Source of the DNA: Streptococcus thoraltensis DSM 12221
GTDB lineage: Bacteria; Bacillota; Bacilli; Lactobacillales; Streptococcaceae
Direction: 5' to 3'
NCBI RefSeq assembly: GCF_000380145.1
Contig: NZ_KB904620.1
Span: 1-64,000, forward strand
DNA length: 64,000 nucleotides
Part shown: piece by piece, positions 26,061 through 35,588 of the stretch
Layout: the number at the start of each line of letters is the position of its first letter
Position numbering within the stretch: position 1 is the first letter of the stretch
Program-made: the position numbers and the translations under genes
The notes under the pieces: model-generated
What the model was told of the DNA's origin: nothing
Database searches by the model: none
The model's input: the letters and a program-made list of their open reading frames with translations, nothing else

Positions 26061-26254
26061 TGATGAAAGTTCTGGGAATATCTAAACAGACGATTGATAG
26101 TGTTATCCATTTTCTTGAAGAAAATCATTTAGTCTACGACTACTACCAACACTACAAAGTTAATAAAAATTTTTATGGGCCTTGTAAAATACATCTCACT
26201 GAATCCGTGACAGACTCCAATCAAACTCTTCTGGAGCTTGATGAAAAGCATTGA
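26060..26254 (+). CDS. Small uncertain frame, possible gene remnant
   Basis: A 64-codon frame that begins exactly where the small repeat ends and has no ribosome site. VLGISKQTIDSVIHFLEENH could be a winged-helix segment of a regulator, followed by a Tyr-rich stretch. It may be the tail of a gene cut by the repeat, or chance. I do not recognise it. Nothing else is visible up to ftsK at 26423. Confidence 0.2.
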   Translation: MMKVLGISKQTIDSVIHFLEENHLVYDYYQHYKVNKNFYGPCKIHLTESVTDSNQTLLELDEKH

Positions 26255-26407
26255 AAGATATGTTTGGTATTTTCCTCAATGTCTTGCTAGCAGAAGGGGA
26301 CTAAAGGGTAAGTAGCTATAACAATTATCTGTTTTTTGAAAAAGTTTCGGACTGTTTTTGACTTTCGTTTTTTTTTTAGTTAGTGAAGAAAATGCTTTTT
26401 CAAAATA

Positions 26408-26416
26408 TGCTATAAT
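26408..26416 (+). promoter_or_regulatory. Extended -10 promoter of ftsK
   Basis: TGCTATAAT ends six bases before the ATG at 26423. The usual 6-7 base distance places transcription start at the ATG itself, giving a leaderless message. The GGAG at 26417-26420 would lie upstream of the RNA. Confidence 0.6.
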
Positions 26417-26422
26417 GGAGTC

Positions 26423-28852
26423 ATGGTAAAAACAAGAAAAAAAACAAAAGATAAAGGCAGGAAAAAACGTCGTCCTACCAAGGCAGAAATCGCGAAACAA
26501 GCTGCTATCAGACGCATGGTTATAAGCTTTTTAGTGGCAATTATTCTTTTATTTGGAGTCACACGACTGGGAGTGTTTGGTGTAACCGTCTACAACATCA
26601 TTCGCTTTTTTGTAGGAAGTTTGGCTTACCCAGCCATCTTCTTAATCCTTGCTAGTCTCTTTGGCTTTAGATGGTTTCAAAGGCATGAAGGCATTATGAC
26701 AGGGTTTGTGACCCTCTTTGTCGGTCTCTTATTAGAATGGCATGCCTACCTTTATACGCAACCTTTCTTGCAAGGTCAGGAAGTTTTTAAATCTACTTCT
26801 CGTCTCATTTATAGGGATCTTAGTCATTTTAGCGTGACTCAGTTTCTGGGTGGCGGTATGTTTGGTGCTATTTTGTATAAACCGACAGCCTTTTTGTTTA
26901 CTAATATAGGGGCTTTCTTTATTGGATTTCTCATTATCGCAATCGGTCTTTTCATTATTAGTTCATGGGATCTCTATGACTTATTAGAATTTCTCCGACA
27001 AAAACGTGATGAATGGATGGCTAAGCATGAAATTAACAAGCAGGAACGGTTTGTTCGCCGAGAAGAAAAACGTCAATTAGCCTTGGAGAAAAAAGAGCAG
27101 GAAGCAGCTGAAAAAGCGGAAGCTGAACGTCTAGCATCTCTTAATATTGATTCAGAAACGGGTGAAATTCTAGAGGACAGTTCCTTTAAGGCTGAAGAGA
27201 GTCAAGAAGAAAGTGCAATCCGTGATATTGAGATTGTAGGCTATGTGCCAGATGAAGCTGATGAGATTCCGACTTTTGATGAAAGTTTATTCGAGAATTC
27301 GCCAGCTAATGCTTATGAGCCTGATAATCAAGAGATGGAAATGCCAACGGAATCGATAGATTTGGATGACTTGGATAATGAACCCGAGTCACAAGTTCTT
27401 GTAGACTTCACTCCAAAACAACACCTCAATTATAAACTTCCGGGGATCGATCTCTTTGCGGCTGATAAGCCTAAGAGCCAGACCAAAGAGAAAACTATTG
27501 TCCGTCAAAATATCAAGATTCTCGAAGACACCTTCAAAAGTTTCAACATTGATGTTAAGGTTGAACGTGCAGAAATTGGTCCATCTGTTACCAAGTATGA
27601 AGTTAAACCAGCTGTTGGCGTCCGTGTCAATCGTATTTCTAATTTAGCGGATGATTTGGCGCTAGCATTGGCAGCTAAAGATGTTCGCATTGAAGCGCCG
27701 ATTCCTGGAAAATCCTTGGTTGGTATTGAAGTCCCTAACTCAGAGATTGCTACTGTTTCTTTCCGTGAGCTTTGGGAGCAGTCTAGTGCCAAGCCTGAAA
27801 ATCTCCTAGAAATTCCGCTTGGAAAGGCAGTCAATGGAACGGCTCGTAGTTTTGATCTTTCCAAAATGCCGCACTTACTTGTAGCTGGCTCGACTGGTTC
27901 GGGTAAATCGGTGGCGGTAAATGGCATTATCTCAAGCATTCTCATGAAAGCACGCCCTGATCAAGTCAAGTTTCTGATGGTCGATCCTAAGATGGTTGAA
28001 CTTTCTGTTTATAATGATATTCCCCATCTCCTCATTCCCGTTGTGACCAATCCTCGCAAAGCCAGCAAAGCCTTACAAAAAGTGGTTGATGAAATGGAAA
28101 ACCGTTATGAACTCTTTAGTCAGTTTGGCGTTCGTAATATTGCAGGCTACAATGCCAAAGTAGAAGCGTGGAATGCTAATTCGGAAGAAAAACACATCCC
28201 ATTACCGCTTATTGTTGTCATCGTTGATGAATTGGCAGATCTGATGATGGTTGCCAGCAAAGAAGTAGAAGATGCCATTATTCGCCTTGGACAAAAAGCG
28301 CGTGCCGCCGGTATTCATATGATTTTGGCGACGCAACGTCCGTCTGTTGATGTTATTTCAGGACTTATCAAGGCTAATGTGCCATCTCGTGTCGCTTTTG
28401 CTGTTTCATCTGGTACAGATAGTCGTACGATATTGGATGAAAATGGTGCTGAAAAATTACTTGGTCGCGGTGATATGTTATTTAAACCGATTGATGAGAA
28501 CCACCCCGTTCGTCTGCAAGGTTCCTTTATTTCAGATGATGATGTCGAGCGAATAGTGACCTTCATCAAGGATCAAGCAGAAGCTGAGTACGATGATTCC
28601 TTTGATCCGGGTGACGTAACAGAGGCTGATCTGCAAGGCTCCAGTGGCGGTGCTAGTGAGGGTGACCCTCTGTTTGAAGAAGCAAAGGCCTTGGTTTTAG
28701 AAACTCAAAAAGCGAGTGCTTCTATGATTCAACGCCGACTTTCTGTTGGTTTTAACCGAGCGACACGTCTTATGGAAGAGCTGGAAGAAGCAGGTGTTAT
28801 TGGTCCGGCAGAAGGAACAAAACCAAGAAAAGTTCTACAACCCCCACAATAG
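26423..28852 (+). CDS. ftsK: DNA translocase FtsK/SpoIIIE
   Basis: Septal DNA pump of 809 residues that clears chromosome ends during division. The N terminus is strongly basic ([15 protein letters not shown]), then four to five membrane segments to about residue 190, an acidic linker, and the motor from about 340. Walker A is [14 protein letters not shown], Walker [14 protein letters not shown]. The C-terminal gamma winged helix ([20 protein letters not shown]) reads DNA polarity. It is a single gene with its own promoter. Confidence 0.95.
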   Translation: MVKTRKKTKDKGRKKRRPTKAEIAKQAAIRRMVISFLVAIILLFGVTRLGVFGVTVYNIIRFFVGSLAYPAIFLILASLFGFRWFQRHEGIMTGFVTLFVGLLLEWHAYLYTQPFLQGQEVFKSTSRLIYRDLSHFSVTQFLGGGMFGAILYKPTAFLFTNIGAFFIGFLIIAIGLFIISSWDLYDLLEFLRQKRDEWMAKHEINKQERFVRREEKRQLALEKKEQEAAEKAEAERLASLNIDSETGEILEDSSFKAEESQEESAIRDIEIVGYVPDEADEIPTFDESLFENSPANAYEPDNQEMEMPTESIDLDDLDNEPESQVLVDFTPKQHLNYKLPGIDLFAADKPKSQTKEKTIVRQNIKILEDTFKSFNIDVKVERAEIGPSVTKYEVKPAVGVRVNRISNLADDLALALAAKDVRIEAPIPGKSLVGIEVPNSEIATVSFRELWEQSSAKPENLLEIPLGKAVNGTARSFDLSKMPHLLVAGSTGSGKSVAVNGIISSILMKARPDQVKFLMVDPKMVELSVYNDIPHLLIPVVTNPRKASKALQKVVDEMENRYELFSQFGVRNIAGYNAKVEAWNANSEEKHIPLPLIVVIVDELADLMMVASKEVEDAIIRLGQKARAAGIHMILATQRPSVDVISGLIKANVPSRVAFAVSSGTDSRTILDENGAEKLLGRGDMLFKPIDENHPVRLQGSFISDDDVERIVTFIKDQAEAEYDDSFDPGDVTEADLQGSSGGASEGDPLFEEAKALVLETQKASASMIQRRLSVGFNRATRLMEELEEAGVIGPAEGTKPRKVLQPPQ

Positions 28853-28866
28853 GAAGGAGATAGATT

Positions 28867-29253
28867 ATGAATTTTGATAGTATTCATCACGTAGCCATTA
28901 TTGGTAGTGACTATGATAAGACGCGTCATTTCTATTGTGATCTTTTAGGGTTTGAACAGTTGGATGAGCATATTCGCCCAGAGAAAAAAGATATTCTTTT
29001 CAATGTTCGTCAAGGCAATTTGGTTTTAGAGATTTTCATCAAACCAGATTCTCCAGTAAGGCCTACCCCGCCAAATCCTGAACATCAGGGGCTTCGCCAT
29101 CTAGCTTTTAGAGTTTCTGATGTGGAAGCTTGCTTGGCAGAATTTGACCGCTTAGGCATCCGTCATGAACCCTTGCGCTGGGATGATTTTGATAGAAAGA
29201 AAATGGCCTTCTTTTTTGACCCAGATGGATTGCCGCTTGAAATTCATGAATAG
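28867..29253 (+). CDS. VOC (glyoxalase-fold) family protein
   Basis: A 128-residue single VOC domain: SIHHVAIIGSDYDKTRHFY at the start, HQGLRHLAFRVSDVEA in the middle and FFFDPDGLPLEIHE at the end. Possible metal ligands are His8, His78 and Glu in PLEIHE. It resembles lactoylglutathione-lyase-like proteins (GloA2) of lactic acid bacteria; the substrate is not clear. AAGGAGA precedes the ATG. Confidence 0.85.
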   Translation: MNFDSIHHVAIIGSDYDKTRHFYCDLLGFEQLDEHIRPEKKDILFNVRQGNLVLEIFIKPDSPVRPTPPNPEHQGLRHLAFRVSDVEACLAEFDRLGIRHEPLRWDDFDRKKMAFFFDPDGLPLEIHE

Positions 29254-29350
29254 TTTTTGATGTTTATTGACATAATCAAAGGCAATAAGGATTTTCTTTG
29301 TTAGTTGTCTCAATGCTTATTCATAGTAGATTAAGATGTACAAGCAAAAA

Positions 29351-29389
29351 AGCTGATAGTAGTGGTTAAGCTACTATCAGCTTTTTTTA
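29351..29389. terminator. Bidirectional terminator
   Basis: A perfect 12-base stem AGCTGATAGTAG/CTACTATCAGCT has A-run before and T-run after, serving the VOC gene and the converging merR gene. Confidence 0.85.
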
Positions 29390-29394
29390 ATCAA

Positions 29395-30162
29395 TTAATC
29401 AATTAATTTTGCCCAGTGACTGATGCTAGCAGTTAAAAAAGCAGCACAGCCTTTTGTGGTGTCATCATAGTAAGTTGTGAAACGTTCATCAGCCGTGTAT
29501 AGCTGAGCGATACCGATATGTTTTTCAACTAAGTAGTTCTTGTCTGCAATTTGTAGCCATTTTTTATGAAGTTGAACGATTTCCTTGCTTCTTTCATCTT
29601 CAACCGTCCATCCTTCCACTATCGCTTGATGAAGTAAGGTTTTAATGTCTTGATCTAGCTTTTGCCACTGTTTATAAGTTTCTTCATTCATCTGAGCAAA
29701 GTGTTGATTAGCTTTGTGGATTTCTTCTTCTCCATAGGTATTCCGGAGTTCAGTTCCATACTTTGCGTCATTTTCTGCTATCTGTTTCTCTTTAAATGCT
29801 TGAAATTTTTCTTGTGCCGTCATTGTTGATTTTCCTTTCTGTGCTTGAATAGTGTGTTCGAGGTTATCAATCATGGCTTCCAATCTCGCCTTTTTGGCTT
29901 TTAAATCTAGTAAATGGTCTTCTAAACGCGTCATAATATCAAGATTTTCTTGAATGAGTAATTCCTTAATTTGCTTGAGTTCAAAACCTCGCTCCTTATA
30001 AAAAAGGATTTGTTGCAGGATGTCGGCCTCCTTTTCACCGTAAAAGCGGTAGCCACTGTCATTTTTACGAGAAGGTAGAAGTATCCCAAGAGCCTCATAG
30101 TACCGAAGAGTGCGCGTGCTAATACCGGAGAGTTCAGCCAACTGCCCAATCGAATAAGTCAT
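29395..30162 (-). CDS. MerR family regulator with TipAS ligand domain
   Basis: A 255-residue regulator. Residues 1-70 are the MerR DNA-binding domain (YSIGQLAELSGISTRTLRYY ... RFYGEKEADILQQ), then a coiled coil (about 75-110), and from about 118 a TipAS domain (YGEEEIHKANQHFAQMNEE, FTTYYDDTTKGCAAFL). TipA-like proteins bind thiopeptides or other amphipathic drugs and switch on their own promoter. No drug pump gene is adjacent, so the targets are not seen. Confidence 0.88.
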   Translation of the reverse strand: MTYSIGQLAELSGISTRTLRYYEALGILLPSRKNDSGYRFYGEKEADILQQILFYKERGFELKQIKELLIQENLDIMTRLEDHLLDLKAKKARLEAMIDNLEHTIQAQKGKSTMTAQEKFQAFKEKQIAENDAKYGTELRNTYGEEEIHKANQHFAQMNEETYKQWQKLDQDIKTLLHQAIVEGWTVEDERSKEIVQLHKKWLQIADKNYLVEKHIGIAQLYTADERFTTYYDDTTKGCAAFLTASISHWAKLID

Positions 30163-30184
30163 GCTTGTTTCCTCTCTATGTCAT

Positions 30185-30227
30185 ATCTTGCAAGATAATC
30201 AGTGAACGACGTTTTTTATCGTTCACT
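30185..30227 (-). other. Two palindromes in the merR leader
   Basis: AGTGAACGA pairs with TCGTTCACT (30201-30227) right after the predicted transcription start, and ATCTTGCAAGAT (30185-30196) lies just before the start codon, where it could cover the ribosome site. Confidence 0.45.
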
Positions 30228-30232
30228 ATTTT

Positions 30233-30263
30233 AGTATACAAATTAACGTAAGGTTAATGTCAA
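30233..30263 (-). promoter_or_regulatory. MerR-type promoter with 19-bp spacer
   Basis: On the minus strand TTGACA (30258-30263) and TATACT (30233-30238) are separated by 19 bases, the over-long spacing that MerR proteins correct by DNA twisting. The spacer holds the dyad TTAAC-CTTAC-GTTAA. From 30264 to 30769 I see no intact gene. Confidence 0.75.
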
Positions 30264-30769
30264 GTGATTTTTGAAAAAAATTTTCGAGATAATCCGATCG
30301 TCAGTTTTTTGGGAAAATCAGGAGAAAATAACTAACGAGATGTTTACGATGAAGTGATGACCTCTACTTGATTGGTAGTGCGCCAGAGAAAAGAAATACA
30401 AAGGAGTGATTGACTAAGCCGTAAGGAAACTTTAGTGGAGATTATTTGGTAATAGTTGTGATAGATGGTACTATAATCAGTCCAATGACGTTTTCGCAGA
30501 AAATGATGATTTTCTATCTGGCTTGCCTAAAAATTTTCTAAGAGGGAGCTAGTCACTTATCCCAATGCAGGTTATGGCGGCATTTTTTAGTAGCATGAAG
30601 ACTTCAGTCAGAGGGCTATTGTATTTTTTAATCGGTTGTTAGTGAGAATCCTTAGATTAGTTTTTGATGTGGTGACTGGTTAATAAGTCGTGGGACATGT
30701 GACGTTAAAAAGGCAAATCCTTTGAATAGGACCTGCCTTTTTGCACAATATTAAACTCAGATTGTTCCA

Positions 30770-31132
30770 TTAGGAAGAATGCTGAAATAGAAGAATAAGA
30801 GTAGCTAAGAAAAAAATAAAGGTCAAAAAGAAATTGAGGCGCCAAAAAAATTTGAACCATCTCTTATAAGTAAACTTTTTGCTTTTTAGGAATTGCCAGC
30901 TGGCAACGACAATCGCAAGGATGGAAATAGCTATCAAGTAATAGTAGATAAAACTGTGCTTAAAAAACTGTGAGCTCGCTACCATAATTTCAAATATATA
31001 TAAAGGAATGGTAATATCTGGAAATTTGATACCAAGGCGTCCCAACTTGAAAAATTTGCAAATGATATAGGTAAAAATCGGAGTTAAAATAAGTAGACTC
31101 GCACTGAGCACTTTAAACATGAATACTGACAT
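30770..31132 (-). CDS. DUF3397-like membrane protein
   Basis: A 120-residue protein with four predicted membrane helices and basic loops (CKFFKLGRLG, KSKKFTYKRW). The last helix is FFLTFIFFLATLILLF. The size, topology and position beside rplK resemble the DUF3397 proteins of streptococci. The start is uncertain: neither the first ATG nor one four codons later has a good ribosome site. The function is unknown. Confidence 0.65.
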   Translation of the reverse strand: MSVFMFKVLSASLLILTPIFTYIICKFFKLGRLGIKFPDITIPLYIFEIMVASSQFFKHSFIYYYLIAISILAIVVASWQFLKSKKFTYKRWFKFFWRLNFFLTFIFFLATLILLFQHSS

Positions 31133-31195
31133 AAGCTTATTTTAACGATTATCTTGATTAAAGTAAATCATTTTAAGAAAAAAAGCATAAAAAAC

Positions 31196-31223
31196 TTGAA
31201 ATTTGCTTCAAAATAAGTATAAT
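31196..31223 (+). promoter_or_regulatory. Promoter of rplK-rplA
   Basis: TTGAAA and TATAAT are 16 bases apart. The leader from about 31230 to 31304 contains the L1 site. Confidence 0.7.
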
Positions 31224-31248
31224 AGAAAGGTATGCTAATGGCATGCTT

Positions 31249-31286
31249 GTGGGAGGTAAAAATCTTTAAATTACCGACATAACCAC
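31249..31286 (+). promoter_or_regulatory. Predicted L1-binding site in the rplK leader (rRNA mimic)
   Basis: GTGGGAGG, an AT-rich loop and CCGACATAACCAC can fold as a stem with an internal loop. The same strings, GUGGGAGG ... GCCGACC ... UACCAC, form the L1 site in helix 76-77 of 23S rRNA. Excess L1 would bind here, directly ahead of the AGGAGG at 31290-31295, and stop translation of L11 and L1. Confidence 0.7.
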
Positions 31287-31304
31287 AATAGGAGGATTTT
31301 ATTC

Positions 31305-31730
31305 ATGGCTAAGAAAGTCGAAAACATTGTAAAACTTCAAATTCCTGCCGGTAAAGCGACACCAGCTCCACCAGTTGGACCAGCACTTGGTCAAGCCGGT
31401 ATCAACATCATGGGATTCACTAAAGAGTTTAACGCTCGTACAGCTGACCAAGCTGGTATGATTATCCCAGTTGTTATCTCAGTATACGAAGACAAATCAT
31501 TTGATTTCGTTACTAAAACACCACCAGCTGCTGTTCTTTTGAAAAAAGCTGCAGGTGTTGAAAAAGGTTCTGGTGAGCCAAACAAAACGAAAGTTGCATC
31601 AGTTACTCGTGCACAAGTACAAGAAATTGCTGAAACTAAAATGCCAGATTTGAACGCAGCGTCAGTTGAGTCTGCTATGCGTATGATCGAAGGTACTGCT
31701 CGTTCTATGGGATTCACTGTTACTGACTAA
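31305..31730 (+). CDS. rplK: 50S ribosomal protein L11
   Basis: Part of the GTPase-associated centre of the 50S subunit, 141 residues as usual. It begins [21 protein letters not shown] and has the conserved [20 protein letters not shown] strong AGGAGG precedes it. Codon use is strongly biased, as for a highly expressed gene. Confidence 0.97.
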   Translation: MAKKVENIVKLQIPAGKATPAPPVGPALGQAGINIMGFTKEFNARTADQAGMIIPVVISVYEDKSFDFVTKTPPAAVLLKKAAGVEKGSGEPNKTKVASVTRAQVQEIAETKMPDLNAASVESAMRMIEGTARSMGFTVTD

Positions 31731-31783
31731 TCAGTAAGAGACCCTGAACCCGCTAAACTTCATCGTCTATTTCGATGAGTGAC

Positions 31784-31810
31784 GTGGGAGATGAAAATCG
31801 CTATTACCAC
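31784..31810 (+). promoter_or_regulatory. Possible second L1 site between rplK and rplA
   Basis: GTGGGAGAT and ATTACCAC can pair around a short loop and share the start and end of the leader site, but the CCGAC strand is missing. It lies 21 bases before the rplA start and follows a small hairpin (CATCG/CGATG, 31761-31776). Confidence 0.45.
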
Positions 31811-31831
31811 ATTACAAGGAGAAATTTTATA

Positions 31832-32521
31832 ATGGCTAAAAAAAGTAAACAAATGCGTGCTGCGCTTGAAAAAATCGACAGCACAAAAGCTTACAGCGTT
31901 GAAGAAGCTGTAGTGCTTGCTAAATCAACAAACTTCGCAAAATTTGATGCAACTGTAGAAGTATCATACAACCTTAACATCGACGTTAAAAAAGCTGACC
32001 AACAAATCCGTGGTGCAATGGTATTGCCTGCTGGAACTGGTAAAACTTCTCGCGTTCTTGTTTTCGCGCGTGGTGCTAAAGCTGAAGAAGCTAAAGCAGC
32101 TGGTGCTGACTTCGTTGGTGAAGACGACCTTGTTCAAAAAATTCAAGGTGGTTGGTTAGATTTTGACGTTGTTATCGCTACACCTGATATGATGGCAGTT
32201 GTGGGTCGTCTTGGACGTGTCCTTGGACCTCGTAACCTTATGCCAAACCCTAAAACTGGTACAGTAACTATGGATGTTGCTAAAGCAGTTGAAGAGTCTA
32301 AAGGTGGAAAAATCACTTACCGTGCTGACAAAGCTGGTAATGTTCAAGCTCTTATCGGTAAAGTATCATTTGAAGATGAGAAATTGGTTGAAAACTTTAA
32401 AGCTCTTAACGACGTTATCGTTAAAGCAAAACCATCAACAGCTAAAGGTACTTACATCACAAACTTGACACTTACTACAACTCAAGGTGTTGGTATCAAA
32501 GTTGATCCTAACTCATTTTAA
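31832..32521 (+). CDS. rplA: 50S ribosomal protein L1
   Basis: The L1-stalk protein and probable repressor of this operon, 229 residues. I start at ATG 31832 behind AAGGAG; an earlier in-frame start at 31775 is in the leader structure. It shows the family signature around [17 protein letters not shown] and ends [11 protein letters not shown]. Confidence 0.97.
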   Translation: MAKKSKQMRAALEKIDSTKAYSVEEAVVLAKSTNFAKFDATVEVSYNLNIDVKKADQQIRGAMVLPAGTGKTSRVLVFARGAKAEEAKAAGADFVGEDDLVQKIQGGWLDFDVVIATPDMMAVVGRLGRVLGPRNLMPNPKTGTVTMDVAKAVEESKGGKITYRADKAGNVQALIGKVSFEDEKLVENFKALNDVIVKAKPSTAKGTYITNLTLTTTQGVGIKVDPNSF

Positions 32522-32561
32522 TCAGTAGTTTATAAAAGATGCTTACTTCGTTAAGTGTTTC

Positions 32562-32609
32562 AGATTGAAGGAAAAGTTTATTTTGAACATTTTTCTTCAA
32601 TCTTTTTTC
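32562..32609 (+). terminator. Terminator of the rplK-rplA operon
   Basis: AGATTGAAGGAAAA pairs with TTTTTCTTCAATCT, followed by six T. Its right arm and the following bases to TATCCAAAAGTAA recur at 58291-58329. Confidence 0.75.
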
Positions 32610-32626
32610 TTTGTATCCAAAAGTAA

Positions 32627-32789
32627 TACTCAATAAAAATCAAAAGCAGACTAGGCGACACAGATAGTAGATAGACCTGAAGGTCATCAAATCAAGGTAA
32701 TAAGGTCTGCTTTTGATTTTCGAAGAGTATCCAGTACTGTTCTGCGTCTTTTCTGTTCCTTGTTCTGAAAGTGAATTCATTTGGCTATA
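32627..32789 (+). repeat. Small repeat with core and right flank only (copy 6)
   Basis: Core 32627-32729 (TACTCAATA ... CGAAGAGTA) and the right outer flank to TTTGGCTATA. The left outer flank is absent; in its place is the tail of the rplA terminator. Confidence 0.8.
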
Positions 32790-32834
32790 ATTCGGAAATA
32801 TCTGTTTCACGTATGTGGTGTGAGTTACAGGAGG

Positions 32835-33060
32835 ATCGAACCTGACTTTATTTTCACTATAGATAGTTTTTGCCCGCTCGGTACGATGGCCTGTTTCAAA
32901 CTTTCTTTTTGTATTGGTTATCTAACTAAACAGCGCTTGATTTTATTATGAATGCTTTGTGGCGCTTTTCCAAGCAAATCTACAAGCTAGCGATTGCTGT
33001 GTGTCCCTCTCCTATATGCTCTAGTGTTCGATGAAAGCTCTACTATCTATTAACTCTTTA
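32835..33060 (-). pseudogene. Decayed IS30-family transposase fragment
   Basis: On the minus strand the phrase VDLLGKAPQSIHNKIKR is readable, close to the DNA-binding segment LLGKAPQTI...E(V/I)KRG of IS30-type transposases (IS1239 and relatives). ERAKTIYSENKVR then follows in another frame, like the next conserved block. Several stops and at least one frameshift separate the pieces. Boundaries are approximate. The rest of 32790-33248 has no other recognisable content. Confidence 0.4.
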
Positions 33061-33248
33061 TCTTTTGTAGCCATCTGAATTTGCATTTCGGAGATTTTCT
33101 AACGTGTTTGTCGTAAACAACATGATATTTCTCTGAGATGTTTTTATACTCCAAACTGGCTAACCTTATTTTAGAACTGTTAAAAAGATGTATTTGCCAA
33201 AAAATACAAAAACACAGTGTAATGAGGCTACTAAATTAAGCTTCTTTA

Positions 33249-33257
33249 TGATAAAAT
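33249..33257 (+). promoter_or_regulatory. Extended -10 promoter of pyrH
   Basis: TGATAAAAT lies 50 bases before the pyrH ATG; no convincing -35 is present. Confidence 0.5.
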
Positions 33258-33307
33258 AGTAGAGATAATGATGTGTTATCATGTCAATTAGTATTGAGGA
33301 GAAGAAC

Positions 33308-34033
33308 ATGGTTCAACCAAAATATAAACGTGTTTTGATTAAATTATCTGGAGAAGCTCTGGCAGGTGACCGTGGTGTTGGTATTGACATCAAAACTGTT
33401 CAAGAGATGGCAAAAGAAATTGCTGAGGTTCATGCATCAGGCATACAGATTGCCCTTGTTATCGGTGGTGGAAACCTTTGGCGTGGTGAGCCAGCTGCGG
33501 AAGCTGGGATGGACCGTGTTCAAGCGGATTACACTGGTATGCTCGGTACTGTTATGAATGCCCTTGTTATGGCTGATAGCCTTCAACAAGAGGGGGTTGA
33601 TACCCGTGTTCAAACAGCTATTGCTATGCACAATGTAGCAGAACCTTATATTCGTGGACGAGCTCTTCGTCACCTTGAAAAGAACCGTGTGGTTGTTTTC
33701 GGAGCTGGGATTGGTTCTCCTTATTTTTCAACAGATACGACAGCTGCTCTTCGTGCTGCTGAAATTGATGCAGATGCCATTCTTATGGCTAAAAATGGAG
33801 TTGATGGTGTCTATAATGATGACCCACGTAAAAATGCAGATGCGGTTAAATTCGACGAATTAACACATGGGGAAGTTATCAAGCGTGGTCTAAAAATCAT
33901 GGATGCTACAGCTTCTGCAATCTCAATGGACAATGATATTGACTTAGTTGTATTTAATATGAATGAGCCAGGAAATATCAGACGTGTAGTTCTTGGAGAG
34001 CAAATCGGCACAACGGTATCAAATAAAGCATAA
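33308..34033 (+). CDS. pyrH: UMP kinase
   Basis: Phosphorylates UMP to UDP; hexameric, amino-acid-kinase fold. From ATG 33308, behind GAGGAG, the product has 241 residues. Motifs: [43 protein letters not shown] and [19 protein letters not shown]. It is followed by frr 18 bases on, a pairing found in most bacteria. Confidence 0.96.
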   Translation: MVQPKYKRVLIKLSGEALAGDRGVGIDIKTVQEMAKEIAEVHASGIQIALVIGGGNLWRGEPAAEAGMDRVQADYTGMLGTVMNALVMADSLQQEGVDTRVQTAIAMHNVAEPYIRGRALRHLEKNRVVVFGAGIGSPYFSTDTTAALRAAEIDADAILMAKNGVDGVYNDDPRKNADAVKFDELTHGEVIKRGLKIMDATASAISMDNDIDLVVFNMNEPGNIRRVVLGEQIGTTVSNKA

Positions 34034-34051
34034 AAGGATAAGGGAAACATA

Positions 34052-34609
34052 ATGACAAAAGAAATTATTGTAAACGCAAAAGAACGTTTTGAACAATCAC
34101 ACCAATCACTTGCTCGTGAATTTGCTAGCATTCGTGCTGGACGTGCTAATGCAAGTCTTTTGGATCGTATTCAAGTGGAATACTATGGAGCACCAACGCC
34201 TCTTAACCAACTAGCATCAATCACTGTTCCTGAAGCTCGTGTACTTTTGATTTCACCATTTGATAAATCATCAATCAAAGATATTGAACGTGCTATCAAT
34301 GAATCTGATCTTGGTATTAACCCTGCCAATGATGGCTCAGTTATTCGATTGGTTATCCCACCACTTACTGAAGAAACTCGTAAAGAACTGGCTAAAGAAG
34401 TGAAAAAGGTTGGGGAAAACTCAAAAGTTGCTATCCGTAATATCCGCCGTGATGCTATGGATGAAGCTAAAAAACAAGAGAAAAACAACGAAATCACTGA
34501 AGATGATTTGAGAAGTCTTGAAAAAGATATTCAAGCAGCAACAGATGAGGCTGTTAAGCATATTGACAGCATGGTTGCTAACAAAGAAAAAGAACTCTTA
34601 GAAGTTTAA
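34052..34609 (+). CDS. frr: Ribosome recycling factor
   Basis: Splits post-termination ribosomes with EF-G. The 185 residues show the family segments [35 protein letters not shown] and [26 protein letters not shown]. The length is standard. Confidence 0.97.
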   Translation: MTKEIIVNAKERFEQSHQSLAREFASIRAGRANASLLDRIQVEYYGAPTPLNQLASITVPEARVLLISPFDKSSIKDIERAINESDLGINPANDGSVIRLVIPPLTEETRKELAKEVKKVGENSKVAIRNIRRDAMDEAKKQEKNNEITEDDLRSLEKDIQAATDEAVKHIDSMVANKEKELLEV

Positions 34610-34629
34610 TCTTAGATAAGCATAAAAAA

Positions 34630-34687
34630 TAAAAGGCGGTGTGATGAAAGACCCGATCGGGGCGATTTTGTCCTACTGCCTTTTCTT
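34630..34687 (+). terminator. Hairpin between frr and cvfB
   Basis: AAAAGGCGGT and ACTGCCTTTT form the outer stem, with an inner palindrome CCGATCGG. It ends in TTTTC, so termination would be partial. Confidence 0.5.
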
Positions 34688-34709
34688 AAAAAGAAATAGA
34701 GAAACAAAT

Positions 34710-35567
34710 ATGAATGAATTACTAGGAACAGTTATCAGCGGCATGGTAACAGATGAAAATGCACAATTTTATTTTGTGCAAAAAGACGGTATTACGTTTG
34801 CCCTTCTAAAAGAAGAGGGAGACCATCAAATCGGTGATATGGTCAAAGGATTTGCCTACACTGATATGAAACAAAAACCACGTTTGACAACTAAGGAAGT
34901 GGCTACGACTAGAACCAGCTATGGCTGGGGAACTGTGACAGATGTTCGTCGTGATTTAGGTGTCTTTTTAGATACCGGTGTTCCAGATAAGGAAATTGTC
35001 GTCTCTTTGGACCTTCTTCCTGAGATGAAAGAATTGTGGCCTAAAAAAGGAGACCGTCTTTACATAAAACTTGATGTTGACCGTAAAGATCGTATTTGGG
35101 GATTACCTGCCGAAGCTGAAGTTTTTCAGAAAATGGCTTCCCCAGCCTACGATAATATGCAAAATCAAACTTGGCCAGCCATTGTTTACCGTCTCAAATT
35201 ATCGGGTACTTTTGTTTATCTACCAGAAAACAATATGTTAGGGTTTATTCATCCAAGTGAACGTTATGCTGAACCTCGTTTAGGTCAAGTTTTAGACGCC
35301 CGTGTCATTGGATTCCGAGAAATTGATCGTACTTTGAATTTATCGATTAAACCTCGCTCTTTTGAAATGTTGGAAAATGATGCTCAGATGATTTTGACCT
35401 ATTTAGAGTCAAATGGTGGTTTCATGACACTTAATGACAAATCTAGCCCAGACGATATTAAGGCAACTTTTGGCATTTCTAAAGGACAGTTTAAAAAAGC
35501 CCTTGGCGGTTTAATGAAGGCTAAAAAAATTAAGCAGGATGCTTTAGGAACAGAATTAATTGATTAA
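34710..35567 (+). CDS. cvfB: S1 RNA-binding domain protein CvfB
   Basis: RNA-binding protein of 285 residues. The start MNELLGTVISGMVTDENAQF and the blocks TDVRRDLGVFLDTGVPDKEI (S1 domain 2), MLGFIHPSERYAEPRLGQ (S1 domain 3) and a C-terminal winged helix (ATFGISKGQFKKALGGLMK) fit CvfB, known in S. aureus and pneumococcus as a virulence and RNA-binding factor. The ATG at 34710 has only a weak ribosome site but agrees with family starts; the longer frame runs through a hairpin. Confidence 0.87.
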   Translation: MNELLGTVISGMVTDENAQFYFVQKDGITFALLKEEGDHQIGDMVKGFAYTDMKQKPRLTTKEVATTRTSYGWGTVTDVRRDLGVFLDTGVPDKEIVVSLDLLPEMKELWPKKGDRLYIKLDVDRKDRIWGLPAEAEVFQKMASPAYDNMQNQTWPAIVYRLKLSGTFVYLPENNMLGFIHPSERYAEPRLGQVLDARVIGFREIDRTLNLSIKPRSFEMLENDAQMILTYLESNGGFMTLNDKSSPDDIKATFGISKGQFKKALGGLMKAKKIKQDALGTELID

Positions 35568-35588
35568 TTGTCAGTAAAAATATGAAAG

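Noticed and set aside
30440..30660. Remnant of a MATE-type exporter
   Set aside because: A few hydrophobic phrases in one frame are not specific enough to name a family.
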